A stretch of 23,229 nucleotides of DNA from WJLY01 sp964399265 (lineage in GTDB: Bacteria > Joyebacterota > Joyebacteria > Joyebacterales > Joyebacteraceae): the NCBI GenBank assembly GCA_964399265.1, contig CAYNQF010000032.1, forward strand, positions 1-23,229. The letters are read 5' to 3'. The position numbers were made by a program, and so were the translations under genes. Below, one piece after another: positions 1 through 7,766 of this stretch. The notes below the pieces were generated by a model, which did no database searches, was not told the DNA's origin, and saw nothing but the letters and a program-made list of their open reading frames with translations. Positions within the stretch are counted from its first letter, which is position 1. Each line of letters opens with the position of its first letter.

Positions 1-31
1 ACTGCGCGTTTCGGGATCCTCGTTTCTGCTG

Positions 32-61
32 GCCCTCCCGCGAGCACTACGGGAGGGCTTT
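32..61 (+). terminator. Intrinsic terminator of the gene upstream of pnp
   Basis: A perfect 9-bp stem, GCCCTCCCG (32-40) with CGGGAGGGC (50-58), has a 9-nt loop and is followed by TTT. It ends a transcript entering from the left. In many bacteria the gene before pnp is rpsO, but that gene is not in the window. Only about 32 nt separate this hairpin from the pnp start, so pnp has little room for its own promoter and may depend on read-through or on RNA processing at this hairpin (inference). Confidence 0.8.
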
Positions 62-92
62 GTTCAAGCAGACCGAGAGCATGGAGGAAGTG

Positions 93-2276
93 ATGTATCA
101 AGTAGTTCAGATGGAATGGGCAGGGCGTCAGCTGACGATAGAGACAGGCAGGCTGGCGAAGCAGGCCGCGGGCGCCGCACTGGTCCGCTACGGTGACACG
201 ATGATACTGGCGGCGGTCACGTACACGAAGAAGCCGATTGACCGCGACTGGCTTCCGCTCTTCGTGGACTACCGCGAGAAGTTCTACGCCGCCGGAAAGA
301 TCCCCGGCGGTTTCTTCAAGCGCGAGGGTCGCCCGCAGACCAAGGAGATCCTGAGCGCAAGGCTGATCGACAGGCCCGTCAGGGCCCTGTTGCCGAGCCA
401 CATGCGCAACGAGGTGCAGGTTCAGGTCAGCGTGCTGTCCGCGGACGGCGAGAACGACTCCGACACGTTGAGCGTTATAGGCACGAGCGCCGCGCTCTGC
501 ATGTCGCCGGTCCCGTTCGACGGACCCATCGCGGCGGTCAGGATGGGTCTCATCGACGGCGAGATCGTCGCGAATCCGACCTTCGAACAGCTCGAGACGA
601 GCAGGTTGAGTCTCGTGGTGGCGGGCACCGATAGCGCGGTCGTGATGGTCGAGGGCGGGGCGCTCGAGATCAGTGAAGACGACATGCAGCGAGGGCTCGA
701 CGCGGCGCACGTGGAGATACGCAAGGCCATCGCGCTCCAGAATGAGCTGCTGTCGAAGCTCGAGGTGAACAAGTTCGAGGTGCCGGAGCCTTCGTACGCC
801 GAGGGCCTCGTATCACGCATCGAGAGCGACTACGGCGCACGGATCGGCAACGCCGTTCGGATCAAGGAGAAGCAGCTTCGCGGAGAGGCTCTGGACGCGG
901 TCAGAGACGATGCCACGAAGGAACTGGCGGCGGCCTACCCGGACTGCGAGGCGCAGATCGCCGAGATTCTCGGCACCATCGAGAAGCGTGAGATGCGCGA
1001 GATGGTGCTCAACGAGGGGATTCGAGCGGACGGGCGTGACACGGAGACGGTCAGACCGATCACCGTGCAGACGTCGGTGCTTCCGAGGGCTCACGGGTCC
1101 GCGGTCTTCACGCGTGGCGAGACGCAGGCCCTGGCCGTTGCGACTCTCGGGTCCACGAGAGACGAACAGAAGATCGACGCTCTCGAGGGTGAGTCGTGGA
1201 AGAGCTACATGCTTCACTACAACTTCCCGCCTTACTCGGTGGGCGAGGTGAGGCCGATCAGGGGACCGGGACGCCGCGAGATAGGACACGGCGCGCTGGC
1301 CGAGCGGGCCATCGAGCCCGTGATCCCGTCGGATGAGGTATTCCCGTATACCATCAGGGTCGTGTCGGATGTCCTGGAGTCCAACGGTTCGTCCAGCATG
1401 GCCACCGTGTGCGCGGGATCGCTTTCGCTCATGGACGCCGGCGTGCCGCTCAAGACGGCCGTCGCGGGCGTCGCGATGGGGCTGATCAAGGAAGGCGACA
1501 GGTACAAGGTCCTCACCGACATCCTGGGCGTCGAAGACCACCTGGGCGACATGGACTTCAAGGTCGCCGGCACCCGCGAGGGCATCACGGCCTTTCAGCT
1601 CGATTCGAAGATCGGAGCCATCCCGGCGGAGCTCCTGTCGGAGGCGATGGGCAAGGCCCGCAAGGCGAGGATGCACATTCTCGACGAGATGGCCAGGGAG
1701 CTGCCGACTCATCGTCCGGAGCTCTCGAAGTACGCACCGCGCATCATGATGATCCAGATCCCCTGCGAGAAGATCGGAGAGGTCATCGGCCCAGGCGGCC
1801 GTGTGATCCGCAAGCTCCAGGAGGAGACCGAGACCAACATCGACATCAACGACGAGGGCATTGTCAAGGTCTCCGGAGACAAGCAGGAGGGCGTGGAGAG
1901 GGCGCGCGAGACGATCGAGCTCATGACCAAGGACCCGCAGGTCGGCGAGATATACGACGGCACGGTTCGCAGCACGACCGATTTCGGCGCATTCGTCGAG
2001 TTCCTGCCGGGGAGAGACGGTCTCGTCCACATCTCCGAACTCGAGTACCACAGGGTCGGCAAGGTCGAGGACGTCGTGAAGGTGGGCGACAAGTTCCAGG
2101 TCAAGGTCATCGGCGTGGATGACAACGGCAAGGTCAGGCTCTCGAGGCGCGCGCTCCTTCCGAAGCCCGAAGGCTACGTGGAGGAGAAGCGCAGCGACTC
2201 GCACAGCCGTTCCGACCGTCGCAGCGGGGGAGGTGGAAGGCCTCCTCGGCGCCGCGGCAGCAAGCCGAGGAACTAG
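93..2276 (+). CDS. pnp: Polyribonucleotide nucleotidyltransferase (PNPase)
   Basis: PNPase degrades RNA 3'-to-5' by phosphorolysis, releasing nucleoside diphosphates, and is a trimeric core of RNA-decay complexes in the cytoplasm. The 727-aa product has the full family architecture: a first RNase PH domain (about residues 1-215), an alpha-helical linker, a second RNase PH domain (about 305-540), a KH domain (about 550-610, with the loop IGPGGRVIRK) and an S1 domain (about 616-686, starting VGEIYDGTVRSTTDFGAF). The catalytic block EDHLGDMDFKVAGT, which carries the two metal-binding aspartates known from E. coli, is intact. The tail is rich in Arg, Gly and Ser. An in-frame TTG lies at 60 and an ATG at 81, but I chose ATG 93: it has GGAGG at 83-87 and gives the usual N-terminus (MYQVVQMEWAGR). 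It is followed by a terminator-like hairpin and then dut. Confidence 0.97.
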   Translation: MYQVVQMEWAGRQLTIETGRLAKQAAGAALVRYGDTMILAAVTYTKKPIDRDWLPLFVDYREKFYAAGKIPGGFFKREGRPQTKEILSARLIDRPVRALLPSHMRNEVQVQVSVLSADGENDSDTLSVIGTSAALCMSPVPFDGPIAAVRMGLIDGEIVANPTFEQLETSRLSLVVAGTDSAVVMVEGGALEISEDDMQRGLDAAHVEIRKAIALQNELLSKLEVNKFEVPEPSYAEGLVSRIESDYGARIGNAVRIKEKQLRGEALDAVRDDATKELAAAYPDCEAQIAEILGTIEKREMREMVLNEGIRADGRDTETVRPITVQTSVLPRAHGSAVFTRGETQALAVATLGSTRDEQKIDALEGESWKSYMLHYNFPPYSVGEVRPIRGPGRREIGHGALAERAIEPVIPSDEVFPYTIRVVSDVLESNGSSSMATVCAGSLSLMDAGVPLKTAVAGVAMGLIKEGDRYKVLTDILGVEDHLGDMDFKVAGTREGITAFQLDSKIGAIPAELLSEAMGKARKARMHILDEMARELPTHRPELSKYAPRIMMIQIPCEKIGEVIGPGGRVIRKLQEETETNIDINDEGIVKVSGDKQEGVERARETIELMTKDPQVGEIYDGTVRSTTDFGAFVEFLPGRDGLVHISELEYHRVGKVEDVVKVGDKFQVKVIGVDDNGKVRLSRRALLPKPEGYVEEKRSDSHSRSDRRSGGGGRPPRRRGSKPRN

Positions 2277-2292
2277 CACTGTAGTCCCGAAG

Positions 2293-2340
2293 CTCGGGCC
2301 CGCCGCGCCGGCAACGCCGTCGCCGCGGGCCTTCGAGTTT
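2293..2340 (+). terminator. Probable terminator after pnp
   Basis: GGCCCGC (2297-2303) pairs with GCGGGCC (2325-2331), and after a 2-nt bulge CTCG (2293-2296) pairs with CGAG (2334-2337). TTT follows. The loop is long (21 nt) and the T-run short, so termination may be partial and dut could still be read through from pnp. Confidence 0.5.
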
Positions 2341-2360
2341 GGGGCCGGGACGGAGGCCCT

Positions 2361-2837
2361 ATGCCGAACGGTTCACCCGAAGTGCACGCCGGCGGCCCGT
2401 TGCGCGTGCCCGTCAGGAGGCTGCCGTCGCTTGGAGACCTTCCGCTGCCCGCGTACATGAGCGAGGGCGCCTCAGGCATGGACCTGAGGGCGGCGGTGGT
2501 CGACGCTCTCGTGATCCCGTGCGGCGGATTCGCGCTCGTTCCCACCGGACTAGCAGTAGCGATACCGCGCGGGTACGAGGGGCAGATAAGGCCTCGAAGC
2601 GGTCTCGCGCTCAAGAACGGGGTTCTGGTGCTCAACACGCCCGGCACGATCGACTCGGACTATCGAGGCGAGGTGGGTATCATCCTCGCGAACATGGGTC
2701 CCGCGCCGTTCACGGTCGAGCGAGGCGACCGCGTGGCCCAGATGGTCGTCTGCAGGGTCGAGCGCGCGGAATGGTCGGAGACGGACTCGCTTCCCTCGAC
2801 GGAGCGCGACGAGGGCGGCTTCGGCCACACGGGGTAG
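2361..2837 (+). CDS. dut: dUTP diphosphatase (trimeric dUTPase)
   Basis: This enzyme hydrolyses dUTP to dUMP and pyrophosphate, keeping uracil out of DNA and supplying dUMP for thymidylate synthesis. All five motifs of the homotrimeric dUTPase family are present in the 158-aa product: motif 1 at residues 34-44 (SEGASGMDLRA), motif 2 RPRSGLA at 77-83, motif 3 LNTPGTIDSDYRGEV at 91-105 with the catalytic Asp at about 98, motif 4 RGDRVAQMV at 121-129, and the flexible P-loop-like motif 5 RDEGGFGHTG at 149-158, which ends the protein exactly. The first 15 or so residues are a short extension rich in Gly and Pro. GGAGG at 2352-2356 supports ATG 2361. Length and motif spacing are normal for the family. 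Confidence 0.95.
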   Translation: MPNGSPEVHAGGPLRVPVRRLPSLGDLPLPAYMSEGASGMDLRAAVVDALVIPCGGFALVPTGLAVAIPRGYEGQIRPRSGLALKNGVLVLNTPGTIDSDYRGEVGIILANMGPAPFTVERGDRVAQMVVCRVERAEWSETDSLPSTERDEGGFGHTG

Positions 2838-2856
2838 CGCTCTCGATGCGAGAGCG
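2838..2856 (+). other. Intergenic hairpin between dut and the prenyltransferase gene
   Basis: CGCTCTCG (2838-2845) and CGAGAGCG (2849-2856) form a perfect 8-bp stem with a 3-nt loop. It starts directly after the dut stop codon and abuts the ribosome-binding site (GGGAGGAG, 2856-2863) of the next gene. There is no T-run, so it is not an ordinary terminator. It could protect the dut mRNA end or tune translation of the next gene. Confidence 0.6.
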
Positions 2857-2865
2857 GGAGGAGCC

Positions 2866-3822
2866 ATGACAGAGGACGCCCGGGCGCGTCCGGTCCTCCG
2901 GCCGCTCGATTTCGTGTTCCTCCTGAGGCCCACGTCCCTGGTCCCGCTCTGGATCTTCCAGCTCGCGGGCGCCTGGGAGGGTGCGCGTGCACTGGGTGTT
3001 CCTTTCCCGGCCCTCGGCGCACCGCCAACGGTGCTTCTGGGTCTCGCCTCGATGACGCTGCTCCTGGCCGGCGGCTATGTCCTCAACCAGATCTTCGACC
3101 GTGAGTCGGACCGCGCCAACAGGAAGCTCTTCTTCCTCGCGGACGGGATCATCTCCGCAAGGGCGGCGTGGCTCGAGCTGGGAGTGCTCTGGGTCGTCGC
3201 GGGTCTCCTGTCGTTCTGGCTTCCGCCGGCCTTCCGCTGGGCGCTTCTCGCGAACCTGTTGCTGAACGTCACGTACTCGGCTCCTCCGGCCAGATTCAAG
3301 GCCAGACCCTTCGTCGACCTTGCGTGGAATGGACTCGGCTTCGGAATGACGGCGTTCGCGGCGGGTTGGTCGTGCATGGGGCCGCTCGGTCCAGGGTGGT
3401 ATCTCCCGGGTCTCGCCTACACGCTGGCCATCGCGGGCGTCATCGCCTCCACGACGATACCGGACATCAGCGGCGACTCAGTGGAGGGCTACAGGACGAC
3501 CGGTGTCGTCCTCGGAGAGCGCCGGACGAGTCTGCTCGCGATGGTGCTGCTCGCGGCTGCCGCCGGCGTCGGCTGGTTTGCCGACAGCGTCCTCGGTTTC
3601 TTCGGCCCGCTGCTCTCGCTGCCGCTCATGATCAGGGCGCACGCGACCCGGCGACGGGGTGACCGGATAACGGCGGACCAGGTCTCCGTGGCCGTCTTCG
3701 CGCTCATGGCTGGTGCGAGGGTCCCGCTGCTCCTGGCTCTCCTGGCGCTCGTCTACTTCGGGAGCCGAGCATACTACCGGGCGCGTTTCGACATCGCGTT
3801 CCCGGGAAGGGGAACCCCTTAA
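2866..3822 (+). CDS. UbiA-family membrane prenyltransferase
   Basis: UbiA enzymes transfer an isoprenoid chain from a polyprenyl diphosphate to an acceptor (quinone ring, haem, or glycerol phosphate) inside the membrane. The 318-aa product shows both Asp-rich Mg-diphosphate motifs: NQIFDRESD at residues 74-82 and DISGD at 200-204. The YSAPPARFKAR loop typical of the family is near 137-147. Several hydrophobic helices run from about 14 to 310, as expected for a 7-9-span protein. ATG 2866 has a good SD (GGGAGGAG). The acceptor cannot be read from the sequence, and no quinone genes lie nearby. A quinone-pathway enzyme (UbiA/MenA) or an ether-lipid or tocopherol-like homologue are all possible. 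Confidence 0.85.
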   Translation: MTEDARARPVLRPLDFVFLLRPTSLVPLWIFQLAGAWEGARALGVPFPALGAPPTVLLGLASMTLLLAGGYVLNQIFDRESDRANRKLFFLADGIISARAAWLELGVLWVVAGLLSFWLPPAFRWALLANLLLNVTYSAPPARFKARPFVDLAWNGLGFGMTAFAAGWSCMGPLGPGWYLPGLAYTLAIAGVIASTTIPDISGDSVEGYRTTGVVLGERRTSLLAMVLLAAAAGVGWFADSVLGFFGPLLSLPLMIRAHATRRRGDRITADQVSVAVFALMAGARVPLLLALLALVYFGSRAYYRARFDIAFPGRGTP

Positions 3823-3836
3823 CGCGCATCTCCGCG

Positions 3837-3853
3837 GCCCTCGGCGGGCTTTT
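3837..3853 (+). terminator. Weak terminator after the prenyltransferase gene
   Basis: GCCC (3837-3840) pairs with GGGC (3846-3849) around a 5-nt loop, followed by TTTT (3850-3853). The stem is only 4-5 bp. Its place between a stop codon and a strong new promoter supports the call. Confidence 0.45.
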
Positions 3854-3856
3854 CCG

Positions 3857-3886
3857 TTGACATCCGCGGGAGTGCCTCCCTATTCT
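3857..3886 (+). promoter_or_regulatory. Sigma-70 promoter of trkH
   Basis: A perfect -35 box TTGACA (3857-3862), an 18-nt spacer and the -10 box TATTCT (3881-3886; 4 of 6 consensus). Transcription would start near 3893. That excludes the in-frame TTG at 3892 as the trkH start and supports GTG 3946. Confidence 0.8.
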
Positions 3887-3945
3887 CACCGTTGGCCGCG
3901 CCCGGGCGGGCGCGGCGTGTGCTAAGGACGGGGAGGTGTGCGCCG

Positions 3946-5706
3946 GTGCAGCTGGTTGTCAAGGAATCGATCACGAAGTGGATGTCCAGAGTCATGTACG
4001 GCGTGGCCATCGTGGCCTTCGCCTCGCTCGTGTTGGAGTACGGGTTCCGGCTCGATCGCGAGCAGACCGACGTCCTGCATCTGATCGACCTGTCGGTCGT
4101 CGTGCTATTCGTGGCCAACTCCCTGCTCCGCTTCGCCTTCGCGCGTCTCAAGCTGCGCTATCTGAGGGAACACTGGCCGTCGTTTGCGATCCTCGGTCTC
4201 ATCATCGCCCAGCTGGCGGTCGTGCTGCACCTGCAGTCGCACGGATGGCTGCCGGCATTCCTGGGCTCTCGCAGCATCTTCTCGCTCACGAAGGCCTACA
4301 TAATCGTCATTCAGGCCTACATCGTCATCCTCATCCTGGGCCAGGCCATCAAGGCCAACCGGGGCGTCGCGTCCCTCAGGATCGGTCCCGCGCGGACCGT
4401 GATGTTCTCGTTCGTCCTGATCATTCTCGTGGGAACACTCTTCTTGATGACGCCGCGGGCCACGGCGGGAGGCCACATCCAGCTGGTCGACGCGCTATTC
4501 TCGTCGACGACGTCCGTCTGCGTAACGGGCCTGACCGTGGTGGACACGGGCAGCTACTTCACAGGGTTCGGGCAGGGCGTCATCCTCGTGCTCATCCAGA
4601 TAGGCGGGCTGGGGCTCATCACACTGACCGCGTTCTTCGCCGTGGTGATGAGAAGACACCTGGGGGTCCGCGAGGGGCTGGTGCTTCGAGGGATGCTGAC
4701 CTTCGAGTCCCTCGGACGGATCGGACGGACGCTCCGATACATGATCGGCATCACCTTCCTGCTCGAGGGAGCGGGCGCGCTGCTCCTGTACCTGATCACC
4801 AGGAACGACTTCGGCAAGACCGCCGACGCGGCGAGCAGGGCCGTCTTCCACGCGGTCTCCGCTTTCTGCAACGCGGGGCTCTCGCTCTACTCGACCAGCT
4901 TCGAGCGGTACGTCGACAATGTTCCATACAACCTCGTGATCACCTCGCTCATCATCATCGGCGGTCTGGGGTTTCCGGTCATCATGAACATCCTGGGGAA
5001 CCGAGTGCTGACGTCGGGGCAGTTTCGCGCGAGTTCGCGCTGGTCGCTGCACTCGCGGATCGTCCTGACGATGACGGCTACACTCCTCATCGTCGGAACG
5101 CTCGGCTTCCTCGCGATGGAGCACGACGGGATACTCCGTGACATGACGTTCGGGAGCAAGCTCCTCGCGTCGTACTTCGCGTCGGTGACCGCGCGCACGG
5201 CGGGGTTCAACACGGTAACGACTGCGCACCTCGCGCTGCCGACGCTGTTCATGCTTGCGATCCTGATGTTCATCGGCGGGTCGCCGGGAGGCACCGCGGG
5301 TGGCGTCAAGACGTCGACGTTCGGAATCGTGCTCGCGTCGATCGCCGCCACGTTCCGCGGCAAGGGGCGCGTCGAGCTCTTCAGGAGACACGTTCCCGAC
5401 GCCGCCGTGAGAGAGGCGCTCGTGGTCATCGCGATGGGCATAATCGTGGTCACCGCCGGCACGTTCGTCCTGCTCCTTGCCGAGGAATTGACTTTGAGGG
5501 ACGTGTTGTTTGAGGTAGTCTCGGCCTTCGGCACCGTCGGTCTGTCGACGGGCGTCACGCCGACCCTGTCGACCGTCGGCAAGGTCGCGCTCATGCTGAT
5601 CATGTTGACGGGACGCATCGGACCGCTCACGCTCGCGCTGGCCATAGGGGAGCGCGCGGAGAGACCGCTCTACGACTATCCGCAGGAGAGAGTGGTCATC
5701 GGCTAG
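3946..5706 (+). CDS. trkH: TrkH/KtrB-family potassium uptake channel with N-terminal membrane extension
   Basis: TrkH/KtrB proteins form the K+-conducting membrane subunit of Trk/Ktr uptake systems, gated by a cytoplasmic nucleotide-binding ring. The four selectivity-filter loops are visible: SVCVTGLTVVD, AFCNAGLSLYS, TARTAGFNTV and AFGTVGLSTG, each with its conserved glycine. The classical core starts near residue 146. Before it lie about 145 extra residues with four hydrophobic segments (about 15-33, 43-65, 78-95 and 115-133), making the protein 586 aa against roughly 450-500 for plain TrkH. I chose GTG 3946 because GGGGAGG lies at 3930-3936 and the predicted transcript begins near 3893. 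A terminator-like hairpin and then its likely regulator (5765-6436) follow. Confidence 0.92.
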   Translation: MQLVVKESITKWMSRVMYGVAIVAFASLVLEYGFRLDREQTDVLHLIDLSVVVLFVANSLLRFAFARLKLRYLREHWPSFAILGLIIAQLAVVLHLQSHGWLPAFLGSRSIFSLTKAYIIVIQAYIVILILGQAIKANRGVASLRIGPARTVMFSFVLIILVGTLFLMTPRATAGGHIQLVDALFSSTTSVCVTGLTVVDTGSYFTGFGQGVILVLIQIGGLGLITLTAFFAVVMRRHLGVREGLVLRGMLTFESLGRIGRTLRYMIGITFLLEGAGALLLYLITRNDFGKTADAASRAVFHAVSAFCNAGLSLYSTSFERYVDNVPYNLVITSLIIIGGLGFPVIMNILGNRVLTSGQFRASSRWSLHSRIVLTMTATLLIVGTLGFLAMEHDGILRDMTFGSKLLASYFASVTARTAGFNTVTTAHLALPTLFMLAILMFIGGSPGGTAGGVKTSTFGIVLASIAATFRGKGRVELFRRHVPDAAVREALVVIAMGIIVVTAGTFVLLLAEELTLRDVLFEVVSAFGTVGLSTGVTPTLSTVGKVALMLIMLTGRIGPLTLALAIGERAERPLYDYPQERVVIG

Positions 5707-5714
5707 TGGCTCAC

Positions 5715-5750
5715 CCGGGGCCGCGCTCTCGAGCCGGCCCCGGAGTCTTT
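5715..5750 (+). terminator. Hairpin with T-rich end between trkH and ktrA
   Basis: CCGGGGCCG (5715-5723) and CGGCCCCGG (5735-5743) form a perfect 9-bp stem with an 11-nt loop, followed by AGTCTTT. Between two genes expected to act together, it may lower expression of the regulator relative to the channel, or simply end the trkH transcript. I found no convincing promoter before ktrA. Confidence 0.6.
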
Positions 5751-5764
5751 GGGCGGAGGTTCAC

Positions 5765-6436
5765 ATGAAGCGATACGCTGTGATAGGGCTCGGTCTGCTG
5801 GGACGAACCGTGGCCCGGGAGCTCTCCGCACGCGGCTTCGAGGTGATCGCAGTCGATCTCGACGGAGAGCTGGTCCAGTCCATCGCGGACGAGGTCACCC
5901 TGGCGGTCCGACTGGACTCGACGAACCGCGAGGCGCTGATGCGACAGGGCATCGACCAGGTGGACGCCGCACTCGTGGCGATCGGTGAGAACTTCCAGGC
6001 GGCGGTGCTCACGACCGCGCTCTTGAAGGAGTTCGGGATCAAGCGCGTGATCTCGAGGGCGGTGACGGAACAGGAATCCAAGATCCTCAAGCTCGTCCAC
6101 GCGGACCAGGTCGTGCTGGCGGAGGAGTGGGTGGCGAGGAGGCTGGCGCAGCAGCTCGCGTCCCCGAGCCTCGTCGACATGGTCGAGCTGTCGCCCGGCA
6201 TGAGTCTCGCCAGGGTGGAGGCGTCACAGGAGATGTGGGGTAAGACGCTCGCGTCGCTCAAGTTCCGGCAGCGCTACGGCTTGAACGTGGTGGCGGTCAT
6301 AAAGCCGGAGAACGAGCAGAGGGATGCGCCGCAGACGGTACTGCCCGACCCGGAGGCCGTGATAGACGAGGGGGACGTGCTGTTGGTCGATGGAACTGAC
6401 GACGCGATAGAGACGCTGGCGTCTGGGGACGCGTAG
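5765..6436 (+). CDS. ktrA: Trk/Ktr potassium channel regulatory subunit (RCK domain)
   Basis: This cytoplasmic protein binds nucleotide (NAD(H) or ATP/ADP) and gates the TrkH/KtrB channel. The 223-aa product has one RCK-N Rossmann domain with GLGLLG at residues 8-13 and an acidic residue at the end of the second strand (Asp31), then an RCK-C (TrkA-C) domain from about 135 to 220. A single RCK module at this length matches KtrA rather than the duplicated E. coli TrkA. GGAGG at 5755-5759 supports ATG 5765. It follows trkH with a 58-nt gap that contains a hairpin, and asnS starts 10 nt after its stop. Confidence 0.93.
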   Translation: MKRYAVIGLGLLGRTVARELSARGFEVIAVDLDGELVQSIADEVTLAVRLDSTNREALMRQGIDQVDAALVAIGENFQAAVLTTALLKEFGIKRVISRAVTEQESKILKLVHADQVVLAEEWVARRLAQQLASPSLVDMVELSPGMSLARVEASQEMWGKTLASLKFRQRYGLNVVAVIKPENEQRDAPQTVLPDPEAVIDEGDVLLVDGTDDAIETLASGDA

Positions 6437-6446
6437 CGGAGGTGTG

Positions 6447-7742
6447 ATGAAGAAGCGGTTCTACATCGAGGACGCGGCCGACCACGTGGGGGCCCAGGTG
6501 ACGATCGAGGGCTGGCTCGCCGGCAAGCGGTCGAGCGGCAAGATCATGTTTCTGGAGGTGCGCGACGGCACGGGGTTCATGCAGTGCGTGATGAGCCGCA
6601 ATGACGTCGGAGACGACATGTTCGCACGGGCCGACGCCCTAACGCAGGAGTCGTCACTCAGGATCACGGGCACGATCTCCGAGGACTCCAGAGCCCCTGG
6701 AGGCTACGAACTCTCCGCGAGCGGAATCGAGACCATCAGTGTGGCCCAGGAGTATCCGATCTCCCGCAAGGAGCACGGGACATCGTTCCTCATGGACAAC
6801 AGACACCTGTGGATACGCTCGTCGAAGCAGTTCGCGGTCCTCCGTGTGCGCGCCACGGCGATGGCGGCGGCCAGAGGACGGCTGGACTCGATGGGTTTCC
6901 TCGAACTCGACACGCCGATTCTCACCCCCGCCGCGTGTGAGGGCACGACGACGCTCTTCGAGACGGACTACTTCGGCGAGAAGGCATACCTGGGGCAGAG
7001 CGGTCAGTTGTACAACGAGGCTACCGCGATGGCGTTCGGCAGAGTCTACTGCTGTGGGCCGGCGTTCCGCGCGGAGAAGGCAAAGACGCGCCGCCACCTC
7101 ATCGAGTTCTGGCAGATCGAGCCGGAGGTGGCGTTCGCCGACCTCGACGACGTCATGGACCTCGAGGAGGAACTCGTGAGCGCCATGGTCGCCGAGATCC
7201 TCCGGGGGCGCGCCAGGGAGCTCGCGATCCTCGAGCGCGACACGTCGCTGCTCGAGAAGGTCGTTCCTCCGTTCCCCAGGATCAGCTACACCGAGGCCGT
7301 CGAGATGCTGAACCGCGCGGGCCACCACTTCGAGTGGGGCGCCGATTTCGGCGCGGAGGACGAGACGGTGCTGTCGAACGAGTTCGACAGGCCGTTCTTC
7401 GTGCACCGGTATCCCCGCGAGGTCAAGCCGTTCTACATGGAGGACGACCCCGAGGATCCCAGGGTCACCCTCTCGGTGGACATGCTTGCTCCGGAAGGCT
7501 ACGGAGAGATAGTTGGGGGCGGGCAACGCCTGGCCGACCTCGACAAGCTCGAGAAGAGGGTCGACGAGGAGAAGATGCCCCGGCAGGACTACGAGTGGTA
7601 TCTGGACCTCCGGAGGTACGGCTCCGTGCCGCACGGAGGCTTCGGGCTGGGAGTAGAGAGATTCGTCGCGTGGGTCTGCGGCATCCCTCACATCAGGGAG
7701 ACTATCCCTTTCCCCAGGATGCTGCAGCGGTTGCGCCCGTAG
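6447..7742 (+). CDS. asnS: Asparaginyl-tRNA synthetase
   Basis: A class IIb synthetase that charges tRNA-Asn with asparagine using ATP. The 431-aa product has an N-terminal OB-fold anticodon-binding domain (about 1-105: VTIEGWLAGKRSSGKIMFLEVRD split over that stretch), then the catalytic core with class II motif 2 (FRAEKAKTRRHLIEFWQIEPE) and motif 3 (GFGLGVERFVAWVCG) followed by IPHIRETIPFPR. The RAEKAKTRRHL stretch and the RETIPFPR ending favour AsnRS over AspRS. GTG 6444 is also in frame, but ATG 6447 is better spaced from GGAGG (6438-6442). Its presence implies direct charging of tRNA-Asn. It probably shares a transcript with ktrA. Its stop converges with glnA, 24 nt away. Confidence 0.94.
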   Translation: MKKRFYIEDAADHVGAQVTIEGWLAGKRSSGKIMFLEVRDGTGFMQCVMSRNDVGDDMFARADALTQESSLRITGTISEDSRAPGGYELSASGIETISVAQEYPISRKEHGTSFLMDNRHLWIRSSKQFAVLRVRATAMAAARGRLDSMGFLELDTPILTPAACEGTTTLFETDYFGEKAYLGQSGQLYNEATAMAFGRVYCCGPAFRAEKAKTRRHLIEFWQIEPEVAFADLDDVMDLEEELVSAMVAEILRGRARELAILERDTSLLEKVVPPFPRISYTEAVEMLNRAGHHFEWGADFGAEDETVLSNEFDRPFFVHRYPREVKPFYMEDDPEDPRVTLSVDMLAPEGYGEIVGGGQRLADLDKLEKRVDEEKMPRQDYEWYLDLRRYGSVPHGGFGLGVERFVAWVCGIPHIRETIPFPRMLQRLRP

Positions 7743-7766
7743 TCGACGCGGCCCCCCGGGCGCCGC

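Noticed and set aside
813..2279. A 488-codon minus-strand open frame opposite pnp.
   Set aside because: Low-complexity Arg/Leu/Asp composition typical of an antisense shadow in high-GC DNA; pnp on the plus strand has full family motifs.
3892..3945. Longer trkH beginning at TTG 3892.
   Set aside because: The predicted transcription start is near 3893, after this codon, and the extra residues are unlike TrkH.
7743..7766. Bidirectional terminator between the converging asnS and glnA genes.
   Set aside because: Only a 5-bp GCGGC/GCCGC stem without T-runs fits in 24 nt, which is too weak to call.
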